Shown: piece after piece, positions 49,567 through 59,388 of the stretch | How positions within the stretch are numbered: the first letter of the stretch is position 1 | How the letters are laid out: every line of letters starts with the position of its first letter | NCBI RefSeq assembly: GCF_000192795.1 | Contig: NW_007360613.1 | Span: 78,876-142,875, forward strand | Reading direction: 5' to 3' | From: Vavraia culicis subsp. floridensis | Taxonomy: Eukaryota > Microsporidia > Pleistophoridae | Length of the DNA stretch: 64,000 nucleotides | Made by a program: the position numbers and the translations under genes | Notes under the pieces: model-generated | Databases searched by the model: none | What the model was told of the DNA's origin: nothing | Seen by the model: the letters and a program-made list of their open reading frames with translations, nothing else

Positions 49567-52341
49567 TTATTGGTAGATCCTTTCGCCAAGTAGCTCCAGC
49601 TCATCGTTGTACTCATCGTTATCGAAGTACTCCAACGCTCTGATCTTAAAATCTTTCACATGCTCGAACAGCACCTTCCTGCTGTTTATCTCAACCATTC
49701 CCTTTATGAACAATAGCACGTACTCCTTACTGATGTTCTGAAGTGCCGAGAGCAGCTCTAACAGGCTGGTCTGTGCATTCATGTAGTTGTTCTTGAGTAG
49801 ATACTGCAGCAACACAACACATTCATTGAAAATGTACTCCTTGTCCTTGTCGAGTATTATTCCTATCAGGTTCTCAACACTTCTTAGAACATTCCTCTCC
49901 ATGAAAATAACCAGGTCACGCTCTGCCGATACCTGGTACAGCCGGCTGAGTATCTTTACGCATTTGAGTGATATGTTGTACTGATAGGTCAGGCCAGCGT
50001 ACACGGTCTCCATGAATTCGTCGTTCAGGAGAATTTTGTTGATGAAAACAATGTTGACGGACTTTTCTATGAAATTATAGTACGCGTACGCAAAATCATC
50101 GGACCGTTTTATCCCTGGGATGGACGGAATTATCAACAGATTGATGATAGAATCAAAGTAACTGTTAGTGATAGGCGTATCGACCGGAATTGCAGATACC
50201 TGCCTTGTCTTTCTCTCAACTCTGTTTTCATCATTCTCGTCCGAGGGATCCTCGTTCTCCTCATATCCGTTTATTCGAGCGCTTAACGCACTCAAAACGT
50301 TCAAGTTCCGGAAATCAAACGGTCCCAAATTGATGAAAAAGCCAGCCATGTCAAACGTTGCCTCTTCAAACTTAACATGCCTAAAATATGCCACAAAGTA
50401 CTCAAGTACGTCATATTTGACGTATAAATCACTATTATTGAAGAAATTCAGGATGAACTTGGCCTCCTCGTAGCTCACATAGTACCTGAGGACCAGAGTC
50501 TGTGATTTTATGTAGTGACAGGTCTCTTTCGTACCAAAGTTTGTGTTCTTGAGCACCGCACACAGCTTCTCTATGAGATCGGTCCTGTTCTGTATCACAA
50601 TCAACACAGAGGTGTACACGATTCTCTTCTGGTAATTCTGCAGGAGAAGCGTGATTTCATTAAGATTTTCGATAATCTCGCCAACAAACTCCTGGTTCAG
50701 ATCCTGGATTGTCACCTTCTCACATATCATCAAAAGCGTGTCACACGCCATGTCCTTAATGCCCTCGTACTCCTCCTTCATGAATTCAAAAAGCTTTTTT
50801 ACGACCGTTCTCAAAAAATTTCTGTTGCGTTTCAAGAATTGGTAGTACTTTCCAACCACATACATGATATTGCTTGCAATAATTGCCTTGTCTTCCTTCC
50901 TGTGTCTGTTCTCACATAGCGTGAGCAAATCCTTAAGCACATCGACATAGAACGGATCCTCCTCCTCAGAGCTAAGGGCACCCTGTATACATCCCACCGT
51001 CCAGCACATTCGATTCAGCAGATTTGAATTCATTTCATCCTCCATGCTGAAGAGGCTCTCTAGAATCTGCAAAAGATGAGACTTTGCGTATCCCGAATTG
51101 CTGTGTGCAAACTGCCATGCTTTGTACGCCATCATCTTTCCAAACTCCAGGTTCTCTGTTCCCTCAACCTTTTCTCTTACGATCTCGCCATCCTCGTTTT
51201 CTACGATCAAAACTTCGATTGGCCTCGGCATTTTGCTGAGTATGACGCTGAATGTTTTGTTTGTCAGCGGCAACTTGTCAAGCAGCACCTTAAAGATTCG
51301 CAGATCACTCAGCTCAGCAAATGCGATAACGAAAGGCGTAAAAGTATCGTTTTTGATGGTCGTCATCAGATACGATGACTGAAGTAGGAAATCCCGTTCT
51401 GAGGGTGTCATTCTACCGTATTCTCTCCTGAAATTGCCCGATATGAGTTTGTTAATACATTTTGATCCATCAACTGGGATGCTTGAAAACATGTCCGTGT
51501 TGTGTGCGCCGTGGTCACTCTTGAATTTGTTGAAGTACATCGATAGAAAGCGAAAGAACTCGTCATTCACGAGTTCGTTCTCCTTCTTTCTGTTGATTTC
51601 GTACAGCACTTTCACCACGCTGATCGTATGTCGCGAATTCAGATATGATGTGACATATCGCACAAAATTATCATCAAAATCATCCAATACGTATTTCACG
51701 AATGTGGAGAGCATTACAAACGCATTTTCCACCAAAGACTCGTCCATCCCCTTGCCTTTCTCCATGACCATGTTCACAAAATCGAGAATAAGCGGCACAT
51801 CTCTTGTGATCTGTCCCTTATATTTCCTGAACTTCACCTCTACGTTCTGTGCACAGTAAATCTCCTCGATCAATAGCTTAAACACTCTGAAGGTGTTCGT
51901 GCAGCATGCTATATTAATACTCTGCGCGGTATTTATAAGTTCCGATACCAGATTCGGGTATTTTGAAGGCCATTCTCGCTTTATTAGGTTAATGAACACC
52001 TGATTATACTTAGGTAGTGCAATATCGTTTATTCGGCTCTTCTCAACCATCAATTTAAAGAGAAATACCCTGAAATTAACCTTCTGTTCGTCATTAAACG
52101 TGTAGAACCGCGTTTTAATCAAGTTCTCAAATATTTGAAGTGCTATAAAGTGCGATTCGGTAAGCTTGCACCCTGTCAGAATAGGTTCTATCCTCAGATA
52201 CGCCTCCTCGTTGTTTTTAAATTTGTGTAGTGCTATGTCACTCTCTTTGGAGGCAGGGGACGATTTGTCAAGCGCAGAGGATACCAGCTGGTCAAAAAGC
52301 GTAGGATTGAACGGTTCTTTAAAGTTGAGAATATCAGCCAT
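49567..52341 (-). CDS. XPO1: Exportin-1 (CRM1)
   Basis: A 924-residue HEAT-repeat karyopherin, somewhat shorter than yeast or human CRM1 (about 1,080). The N-terminal Ran-binding (CRIME) region has 'ALQIFENLIKTRFY' and 'FINLIKREWPSKYPNLV'. The acidic-loop region shows 'MPRPIEVLIVENEDGEIVREK'. The NES-groove repeats contain 'DKAIIASNIMYVVGKY', 'LRTVVKKLFEFMKE' and 'IKDMACDTLLMIC'. It exports leucine-rich-NES cargo and pre-60S subunits with RanGTP. At the position of human Cys528, the leptomycin B target, this protein has Val543; a different Cys (540) is three residues before it. The C-terminal helix region is shortened. ATG 52341 has CCC 12 bases and TTTAAA 26 bases upstream. It converges on BMS1 with only 244 bases between stops. 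Confidence 0.95.
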   Translation of the reverse strand: MADILNFKEPFNPTLFDQLVSSALDKSSPASKESDIALHKFKNNEEAYLRIEPILTGCKLTESHFIALQIFENLIKTRFYTFNDEQKVNFRVFLFKLMVEKSRINDIALPKYNQVFINLIKREWPSKYPNLVSELINTAQSINIACCTNTFRVFKLLIEEIYCAQNVEVKFRKYKGQITRDVPLILDFVNMVMEKGKGMDESLVENAFVMLSTFVKYVLDDFDDNFVRYVTSYLNSRHTISVVKVLYEINRKKENELVNDEFFRFLSMYFNKFKSDHGAHNTDMFSSIPVDGSKCINKLISGNFRREYGRMTPSERDFLLQSSYLMTTIKNDTFTPFVIAFAELSDLRIFKVLLDKLPLTNKTFSVILSKMPRPIEVLIVENEDGEIVREKVEGTENLEFGKMMAYKAWQFAHSNSGYAKSHLLQILESLFSMEDEMNSNLLNRMCWTVGCIQGALSSEEEDPFYVDVLKDLLTLCENRHRKEDKAIIASNIMYVVGKYYQFLKRNRNFLRTVVKKLFEFMKEEYEGIKDMACDTLLMICEKVTIQDLNQEFVGEIIENLNEITLLLQNYQKRIVYTSVLIVIQNRTDLIEKLCAVLKNTNFGTKETCHYIKSQTLVLRYYVSYEEAKFILNFFNNSDLYVKYDVLEYFVAYFRHVKFEEATFDMAGFFINLGPFDFRNLNVLSALSARINGYEENEDPSDENDENRVERKTRQVSAIPVDTPITNSYFDSIINLLIIPSIPGIKRSDDFAYAYYNFIEKSVNIVFINKILLNDEFMETVYAGLTYQYNISLKCVKILSRLYQVSAERDLVIFMERNVLRSVENLIGIILDKDKEYIFNECVVLLQYLLKNNYMNAQTSLLELLSALQNISKEYVLLFIKGMVEINSRKVLFEHVKDFKIRALEYFDNDEYNDELELLGERIYQ

Positions 52342-53555
52342 TTGTTCGAAGGGAGCAAAAATTTAAAATATTTATTGTAAATTTTTTACAAACCGAGTTT
52401 TAAACGTAAACTTGGTTAAAAGAGCGTTTCTAGCACAGAAGTGCAGCATTACACGGCAATTTGCGCAAAATGAACATTTTTGTGCTATTTGCGGTCCTAT
52501 TACAGCGTAGCGTAATATATAGGGGATAGCAAACTTATTCACCTGAGAACGATGTTCGTATTGATGTATAGATGGTATATCAGGTCTATATAACAGATTT
52601 ATTTGACCGAATGGCTTCTTTGGTGTGATCCAAGCGTAAAATTTGTGGTATGCAGTTTATAATAAATTATGCGCTCCGTTCACTTTGATATATGTCATAA
52701 AATGAACGGGCCTGCGTCGTTCCTTTAAGCACTCCAAGCATCGATGCGCAGCTTGCTACACTAAAATGGACACAGTGAAAAATTCTAGTATTGTATCCGG
52801 TAGATAAATGTTCTTTGCATGTTAAAAATGCCTTGCATGCCATCCTGAGCAAATGCACAAGGCATAGCTTAACTTATCTGTTATTGGTGCCAAAGAATTT
52901 TATTAAACGTGCTCTAAAATAATCTGCTTGCCTTTCTTTACAGACCAAACTTGATTTTCCTTCGATCAAGTTCATATCTCAGATTTGCTCTCCTTGCCAC
53001 TGCAGAGGAAGAAACCTTCACAAAGTCTGCTTCATGTGAATGAAATACCGAGTAAAATTATCATCATTGTGTACGACATTTGCTTGGAAGCAACACTATG
53101 GCAACATTCTGCAAACCTCAATCCAGGCTGCAAGCATAACCTTCTGTTTAAGAGAGACACGATACTTGACGCAAGAATAGCGTTGAAATGTGGTATTGGC
53201 AAAACTAGCAATCTTCTTACCGATAGCGGTCAGATGCTTTATCTAGAAACACTGCTTGCCATATAATCACATGGTACTCATATCAGTTAAGTGTTTGATC
53301 ATAATTAAAGAAAATTATTGTTTGAAACAGGCACACAAACTCGTATACAATAGTTCCTGAAAATATACCAAGTACTTATATATCACGCTATAAACTCCTT
53401 GCAGCTGCTCAATATCTGCTATTGATAACGTTCTCTTGATACTTCCGCTCCTAGTACCAATCGGTACACAAAGAGAAAATGAGCGGTTCATTTCATTGCA
53501 AAACTGTGGTAGAATTTTAAGACTTTAAATTTTTTAAGCCCTTTGATCCCCACGG
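52342..53555. other. Divergent region between CRM1 and the EDC4-like gene
   Basis: About 1.2 kb, with promoter elements at both ends (TTTAAA...CTCCC for CRM1; TTTTTTAAGCCC...ATCCCC for the other). The middle holds nothing I recognise; the frame at 52985-53266 starts at TTG and has no domain. Confidence 0.5.
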
Positions 53556-55685
53556 ATGGAGAACAAAATCCTTGATTTAATAAAGAACAGAAAAGGTGCT
53601 CGTAACGAGAGCAGCCTGAGCGATTTTATCAAAGGAATAAAAAAGGATATGAGCGGAACAGGAGATGAAAAGGTTAACAGTTGCAGACACGGCGATGCCG
53701 AGCCGAAGAACGAGATTTTGAATTTAGATGTCGACCCTCTGTACTGCGCGTTTGATTCGAAGAAGGAGAATTTGCCTGATCTCATGATTTACAAGTATTA
53801 CGTGGATTTGGCACGTCTTAAGAACTTCCAGATCAAAAGCAAAGACAACATCGTGGTGTACATTAACAATGATGTGGTGTATTTGTGTGAAAGGGATGGA
53901 AAGGGTATGCAGATTGACACGGATACTCTTCTGAAGAACTACAAATCGTTGGTTGATCGGAATGATGAGCCGGACGAGACAGATGGTGACGAGGAGCATG
54001 GAAGCGGTGCACCGGAGGGACTTGCGAGAAAGGATGTCTCGCTGTACGATGTGAATCAAAACTACCTCGTGTTACGGATAGGCAACGACTTTGTGTTTTA
54101 CGAGATTGTACGCGGCGATGATCTGGTTATTAAGGAAGGCTTCGTGCTGCCAAACGCAAAGCAAGTCGTGCTGTTTGATGACCACTTCATATACGTGGAC
54201 GATCGTGTGATGGAGAGAAAGCTTGGTGATGGCGAGGAGCGCGTAATACTAGACGAGAACGTGGAAAAGATATTTATCGTTGAAGACATTGTGTATTACA
54301 AGATAAAAAGCAAGATCTACAATAAGATGAACAGCAAAATGCTAGAAGGAAGCACCCTGATAGGTGTGGACAGTAGCATTCTCCTTAAAAATGACGAATG
54401 GTACATCCTGCTGGACAGCGATTACACGGTACAAGACAAGATGACAATCGGTGATAACGCGTTTGTGCTCGACAATTTGATCGGTATTTTGAGAGGAAAC
54501 GTGATTAACTGGCTGTGTGTAGAGAACAACAAATTTAAGGTGTATGGCAGCACAAGCATAGGAAGTAATATTACCGTGAGTGGTGATAAGAAAGAAAATG
54601 AACTGTTTTTGTATGTTATTAGGGAGGGATCTGCTATTGAGGGTGTGAGCAATGCCAACAGCACAGCAAGTCCTGATGCCACGGATGCAAGAAGTGAGGG
54701 AAAAAGTGTAAATCGCAGAGTGGGCAAGAAGGTAAGTCCTAAAAGTACGGTCAGCTCGCTTGCTGGTGATAAAAGCGGTGCATCACAAAAAAACATGAGC
54801 AGGGTGTTCGATGTGTTTGATGGAGCTCCGAAGGCCCAGTTATACAACAGAAAAGCGAAGTACCCTATGAAAAAGGAAACGAGTGATCAAAATGACACGC
54901 AAAGCGAGACGGATGTTGAGGACAAATTTGAGAGGATAAGCATCAATGAGAGCAAGCTTGACGTATTGGATGGAACGGCAGACATGTATTCCAAGGTGGA
55001 GACGCTCATCGAGAAGATGTTTGCGAGATTTGACAGCGAAATGAAGAAACGTGAGAACAACTTTAAGAAGAAGCAGGCGGCGCTTCTCACAGGGATAAGC
55101 GAGCAGATGAACAAATGTTTTAACAATCTCGCGGAAAAATTAACACGCACAGACAAAGGCACGGTGGGGAGGAAGGAGATGGTCTCTGAGTTTAGGAAGA
55201 TGTTCAACGATCTGCTTATACCGTGTGTGGAGGCAGGTATTGAGGAAATGCGCCTTCAGGTCGTTGGTGAGGTGCGTCGGATGAGCAAAGATGAGAATAA
55301 GATTAAAAGTTTGCTAAGCAATGGGAAGGTTAAGGAGGCATGTGTGTGTGCGCTGGAAGGAAATGATGACGATTTTGACGTGTTTGTCAGCTCGGTTGAC
55401 AGCGATTCGCTGAAGCAGCTCAGCACAGGTCTTTGTGTGTCTTTGGTTGATAGGTGCTCGTTCATGTTAGACAATGGAGACGAAAAGAAAATTGAGATCA
55501 TAAAAAAGATACTTGGAATAATTGACGCTCATGAATTTGAAGAAAACGATTTCACGGTGTTTAAACGTGTACTTAAAAGGCTTGATAGCTTAGGAAATGA
55601 TGATAAACTTTTGGGCTTGCTTGTGGAGACGCAGAAACACCTCTTTGGAAAGGCCGTGGTTAAGAAGCAAATGAAATCTTCCTAA
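53556..55685 (+). CDS. EDC4/Ge-1-like mRNA-decapping scaffold (tentative)
   Basis: A 709-residue protein. Residues about 55-370 alternate beta strands and turns like a degenerate WD propeller. A low-complexity Ser/Lys/Asp linker follows (about 370-470), then a coiled coil (about 490-545, 'MFARFDSEMKKREN'), and an all-helical C-terminus (about 560-700). The segment 'IKSLLSNGKVKEACVCALEGNDDDFDVFVSSVDSD' corresponds in pattern to the EDC4 C-terminal repeat 'I-x-x-LI-x-x-G-x-x-x-EAF-x-x-AL-x-x-x-D'. EDC4 bridges Dcp2 and Xrn1 in processing bodies. The whole order propeller-linker-coil-helices is that of Ge-1. Alternatives are another propeller-plus-helix scaffold. The ATG has CCC seven bases upstream and no signal peptide, so it is intracellular. 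Confidence 0.5.
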   Translation: MENKILDLIKNRKGARNESSLSDFIKGIKKDMSGTGDEKVNSCRHGDAEPKNEILNLDVDPLYCAFDSKKENLPDLMIYKYYVDLARLKNFQIKSKDNIVVYINNDVVYLCERDGKGMQIDTDTLLKNYKSLVDRNDEPDETDGDEEHGSGAPEGLARKDVSLYDVNQNYLVLRIGNDFVFYEIVRGDDLVIKEGFVLPNAKQVVLFDDHFIYVDDRVMERKLGDGEERVILDENVEKIFIVEDIVYYKIKSKIYNKMNSKMLEGSTLIGVDSSILLKNDEWYILLDSDYTVQDKMTIGDNAFVLDNLIGILRGNVINWLCVENNKFKVYGSTSIGSNITVSGDKKENELFLYVIREGSAIEGVSNANSTASPDATDARSEGKSVNRRVGKKVSPKSTVSSLAGDKSGASQKNMSRVFDVFDGAPKAQLYNRKAKYPMKKETSDQNDTQSETDVEDKFERISINESKLDVLDGTADMYSKVETLIEKMFARFDSEMKKRENNFKKKQAALLTGISEQMNKCFNNLAEKLTRTDKGTVGRKEMVSEFRKMFNDLLIPCVEAGIEEMRLQVVGEVRRMSKDENKIKSLLSNGKVKEACVCALEGNDDDFDVFVSSVDSDSLKQLSTGLCVSLVDRCSFMLDNGDEKKIEIIKKILGIIDAHEFEENDFTVFKRVLKRLDSLGNDDKLLGLLVETQKHLFGKAVVKKQMKSS

Positions 55686-56728
55686 TTAAATAACTGGCAT
55701 ATTAGTACTAGTCGAGCGCGGGAAGGAACTAACAGTGCTTTTCTCGTAATCGTCACTCATTTTTTGATTTTTTGTTGGAATATGTTTGTTTGTAGCGTTT
55801 TGCAATCAATCACTCGGTGATAGGTCATTCTCTATGCATCGGTCTCTGAAAGGACACAAAGTACAGTGGCAGTGGCTTTCTCTTCTCAGCAGTGGCAACA
55901 AAATAATCTTTTTTACTGGAAGAACATTTTTCTATCTTCTCATACACATAAAAATGGATCACTCGCTTGGCTGTTCATGTCAAGGGTATAGCGTTATTGG
56001 CTCCTAACTTATTTTTAACGATTTGCAAGCGGTTGTAGACAAGAAGTATAAAATATATGGGGTTTAAATTATTATATAACATTTACTGGGATATTTGCTG
56101 TATTTATATGGCAAGAACATACCCGAAATAACCGGTCCTCGACTAGTTGTTTGCTAATCACGATCCAACGAACTGAAGGCTGCTAAAGGAAAGCCTGGTA
56201 ATTAGAGTGGTGTATGCATCACAAAAGAGTTGTTTTTATCGCATCAAACAATGATCAACCTCTCTGCTTCGTTATAGATGAACCGTACTCGTTGGCTCAC
56301 CGTAAAAGACAAGTATAGCATATTATTTGCCGTAGAAAATATGTTTCGTATCAACATTGTCGACAAACATGCCTTTATTGTTGTTAGGTTGGCACAGCAT
56401 TGTTTAATTATATCTTGTCATTCCCATAAAATGCCTAGGCTGCGGCAAAGGATGCAAGAGAACAAATATGAATTGCATGCCGGTAATATAACTCGAAATA
56501 GCAAGGATATGCAGCTCCAATTAGATAGACTTTCAAAAATGGCAAATTAAATGACCTATGATGCGGTAGAAGAAACAGTTAATGATAAATTGAGGCGTAA
56601 AAAGTAAAACATTAATAAAACAACTAACAACTTCGCACATATAACTTTAATTATTCTTTGCTGTCATTATTTTCAGATTATGATCCACTAAATTCGACCC
56701 ATTAACCACTTTCTAACCCACAAATTCG
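55686..56728. other. Intergenic, nothing recognised
   Basis: About 1 kb between converging stops. A 90-codon ATG frame at 56278-56550 and a 73-codon frame at 55786-56007 have no domain or start-proximal element. Confidence 0.45.
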
Positions 56729-57361
56729 TTATTTGCGTGCAGGTTCGGTTTTTTTCGTGTTGTTTACTCCGGCGCTGCATGCTTTGCAGCTATGTCGACT
56801 GATAATACTTCGCAAAATACACACATCCACTGTTATATCGTTGAGAACTTTAAGACAAAGACAGTCAAGCTCGGTTGTAACCTCCAGAAATCGGTCTAGA
56901 AGGGTTAACAAACTCTCATTAAATTTGACAACCTTTTCTCCATCGACACTTATCTCACCATGATGCTCCGTAAGTACCTTTTTGTCCTTTATGGTATTCT
57001 TGATCTCATCATATACATCTGGACTCAATTTCACCACATCATTTATTCCTGGTTCACACACAAACTGCTTTATGAGGTTCAGCTGGTCGATTGCATACGT
57101 CATTGTCTTAGTGTAGCATTTAAGGCCATCAGATGAATTCTTATAGTCCTTATAGCCATTTTGGAAGGAATGATGCAATTTCTGCGCATTTTTAAACATT
57201 TTGTTATCCATATTTCTTAGTTTTTCTACTGCACTATTTGATTCAAGCATCGCTTTAATGTCATCTTTTACGTCACCAAGCTGTTTAAGAATTGTAGAAA
57301 TATACGTTTCCAGACTCTCTTCTGTCGCAAAAATAATTGGTAGAAACACGTATACCAACAT
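56729..57361 (-). CDS. Secreted helical Cys-rich protein, paralogue of 58265 gene
   Basis: A 210-residue protein (215 from the ATG at 57376). The later ATG at 57361 gives the signal peptide 'MLVYVFLPIIFA' and lies exactly 27 bases after a TATAAAT; the first ATG would be only 12 bases from it. The mature chain is helical and charged. Near the C-terminus it carries 'DVCILRSIISRHSCKAC', matched by 'DVCFIKREIFRHQCDGC' in the next gene to the right: a shared C-x(n)-HxCxxC signature, either disulfide-forming or metal-binding. No family is recognised; probably exported. The tail is Lys/Thr/Asn-rich. Confidence 0.72.
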   Translation of the reverse strand: MLVYVFLPIIFATEESLETYISTILKQLGDVKDDIKAMLESNSAVEKLRNMDNKMFKNAQKLHHSFQNGYKDYKNSSDGLKCYTKTMTYAIDQLNLIKQFVCEPGINDVVKLSPDVYDEIKNTIKDKKVLTEHHGEISVDGEKVVKFNESLLTLLDRFLEVTTELDCLCLKVLNDITVDVCILRSIISRHSCKACSAGVNNTKKTEPARK

Positions 57362-58264
57362 AAGCCATTCTTTCATGGTGCATTTATACTTTTATTGTGA
57401 TATACTTGCCTTGGATATCAATAATGATTGATGGACGATGTGAATGACACTTATATCAATGATAAGTTATACATAGGGCCTTACTAGAGTAGTGAGAATG
57501 TGTGTTTTTGTACTCCTAAAGCAGAACAAATCTGAGCTTTCAATAGCGATTGTGATTGCTGTTGGATGTGATATAGTCTGGTATTGATTTCGACAGCCAT
57601 CTCGTAAAACGTGAAAAGGATGAGAAGATGGCATTGATAATGTTTCTATAAAAAATATTTTATTGTTTTAGTGACTATCTTATGTCAAATAGAATATAAA
57701 TTTGCCTAAAATAATAAATAGATCAACATTTTACATAAAAATATCAGAAAAATACATGTTTCGTCTTTATAGATCGTAACATTTTTTCATGCATAACTGA
57801 AAACCATTTGTGATACTTTGGTGTTGTAAGTAGTTACCAACCAAGCATTCTCTCATGGCTATCATGCAAACCATTATTACTTGATTGGGACTGTGATATT
57901 ACATCAAATACAAGGCAATATATTGAATTGATTAAACGTTATATCAAAGGAAATAGAATATTTTATTGTGTTAAACATCAACTATTATCCTAATATAGCA
58001 ACATGAAATATCAGGTGTGGGAAAATTGATTATTAGTTAGCACCATGAAGTATAGGATTTAGTGTTCATACGGCAAAAAATTATATATAGTACCTGAGAG
58101 ATGCCATCATTACCAAAGCATTGATGTTGTTTATACATACGATATTTACCTGATACTTTTATTTTAACTATTATTATTATAACATCTTTTTAATCCGTTT
58201 ACATGAAAGAACCACCAATTGCAAGCATCTCGTGTATCCAAACACTTATCTCACAGACTGCAGA
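57362..58264. other. Intergenic, AT-rich
   Basis: About 900 bases of very AT-rich DNA between two tandem paralogues on the minus strand. No gene or repeat is seen beyond the promoter at the left end. Confidence 0.5.
57382..57388 (-). promoter_or_regulatory. TATA box of the 57361 gene
   Basis: TATAAAT (within AAAAGTATAAAT, shared with the next gene) begins 27 bases before the ATG at 57361. Confidence 0.6.
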
Positions 58265-58900
58265 TCACAACTGCACAGGCATCCCCTTGCTGTTGTGTTT
58301 TGTCGACTCTTTACAGCCATCGCACTGATGCCGAAATATTTCTCGTTTAATAAAACAAACATCGATAATATTTCCATTTTCAACGCAGTAATACAGCTGC
58401 TTTATATATAGCATGGCTTTGGATATGTTGTTCGTGATTAACCTCGATTTCTCTATAAATACGTTGTTAACCTGCTTTTCGTGGTATTTTTCCATGAGAA
58501 AATCGGTTATGGATTGTTTATTTGCAATATGCTCCTTTATTTTCTCGGTGTACGATGTATCAATGGTCATTTCTCTGTTCATTCCCGATAATTCAATAAA
58601 TGCTTGAAACAGAGAGAGATTATCTTCGAGGTACTTCAATGAGTTATAGTAATAGTCAATGGTTTCGGGTATTTGCTGGACTACCCAAGGATTTTTCCTA
58701 AATTCAAATTTGGCTGGCCGGGTACATTTGAAAACTTGTTTGGCGCTCTGCGATAATCTTCTCATACAATCAACCGAATGAAAAATAGCATCTGTCTGTT
58801 CAATTAGTTTCCCGGTTGCAGCCTCGACATCGTTGAATATTTCCAATATTTTTTCATCATCCATCGCAACTACAATTTTTAGTACTATGAGTAGCAACAT
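58265..58900 (-). CDS. Secreted helical Cys-rich protein, paralogue of 56729 gene
   Basis: A 211-residue protein. The frame is open to 59047, but the N-terminal 46 residues there are not conserved and lack a signal peptide. The ATG at 58900 ('MLLLIVLKIVVAMDDE') gives a signal peptide, sits 27 bases after TATAAATA, and makes the length equal to its tandem neighbour (an ATG three codons earlier, at 58909, is the alternative). The mature protein is helical with an early Cys pair ('DCMRRL', 'VFKCTRP') and the C-terminal signature 'DVCFIKREIFRHQCDGC' shared with the 56729 gene. 'MTIDTSYTEKIKEHIANK' aligns with 'SPDVYDEIKNTIKDKK'. A tandem duplication is the simplest origin. Exported protein of unknown role. 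Confidence 0.72.
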   Translation of the reverse strand: MLLLIVLKIVVAMDDEKILEIFNDVEAATGKLIEQTDAIFHSVDCMRRLSQSAKQVFKCTRPAKFEFRKNPWVVQQIPETIDYYYNSLKYLEDNLSLFQAFIELSGMNREMTIDTSYTEKIKEHIANKQSITDFLMEKYHEKQVNNVFIEKSRLITNNISKAMLYIKQLYYCVENGNIIDVCFIKREIFRHQCDGCKESTKHNSKGMPVQL

Positions 58901-59388
58901 ACTTGCCATATTGGTCGTATATTTATACTTTTTCACTTGGCTTATCACGTCAAAGAGATGATAGTCGTATGATATACTAGAATACATTGCAGGACACTTT
59001 GAAAAATTGTGAAACAATGAGTTGTGCTGCAGTGTGTACCAAACCAATTGGTGTTTGTTGATGAACTATACAAGTATCGAGAGCAATAGTATCATGTTAT
59101 AGTCTTGCTAAACATACTAGGGAGTTGTTTATAAGTTACTCTTTTTTGCATCGTCGTGACAAGATTATATGTAATTTTTGTACTATATTTATGACATATA
59201 TTACGATAAGAGTGATTAAGATGTGTAAATAAACCATACTTCTACAGTATAACTAGCTGCACTATCCCTTTTTTCAAAACGGGTATATGAATGGATAGTA
59301 TATCAATCAGCGCTTTTGAATGTGACTAGGACATCAGGTCATTCCTTTCTACTAACTGTTCTGTGGTTACAAAATCAATAAATCACTT
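58901..59388. other. Intergenic between secreted gene and Helitron remnant
   Basis: About 490 bases. The 3' terminus of the Helitron should lie here if it survives, as a CTRR end with a nearby hairpin. A CTAG occurs near 59324, but I could not confirm an adjacent hairpin. Confidence 0.35.
58920..58927 (-). promoter_or_regulatory. TATA box of the 58900 gene
   Basis: TATAAATA (within AAAAAGTATAAATA) begins 27 bases before the ATG at 58900; the neighbour at 57361 shares the AAAAGTATAAAT core. Confidence 0.6.

Noticed and set aside
56278..56550. 90-codon ATG frame
   Set aside because: No domain, no start-proximal signal, composition unlike neighbouring genes.
59324..59327. CTAG as the Helitron 3' terminus
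   Set aside because: No adjacent terminal hairpin could be confirmed by eye, and short CTRR matches are frequent.
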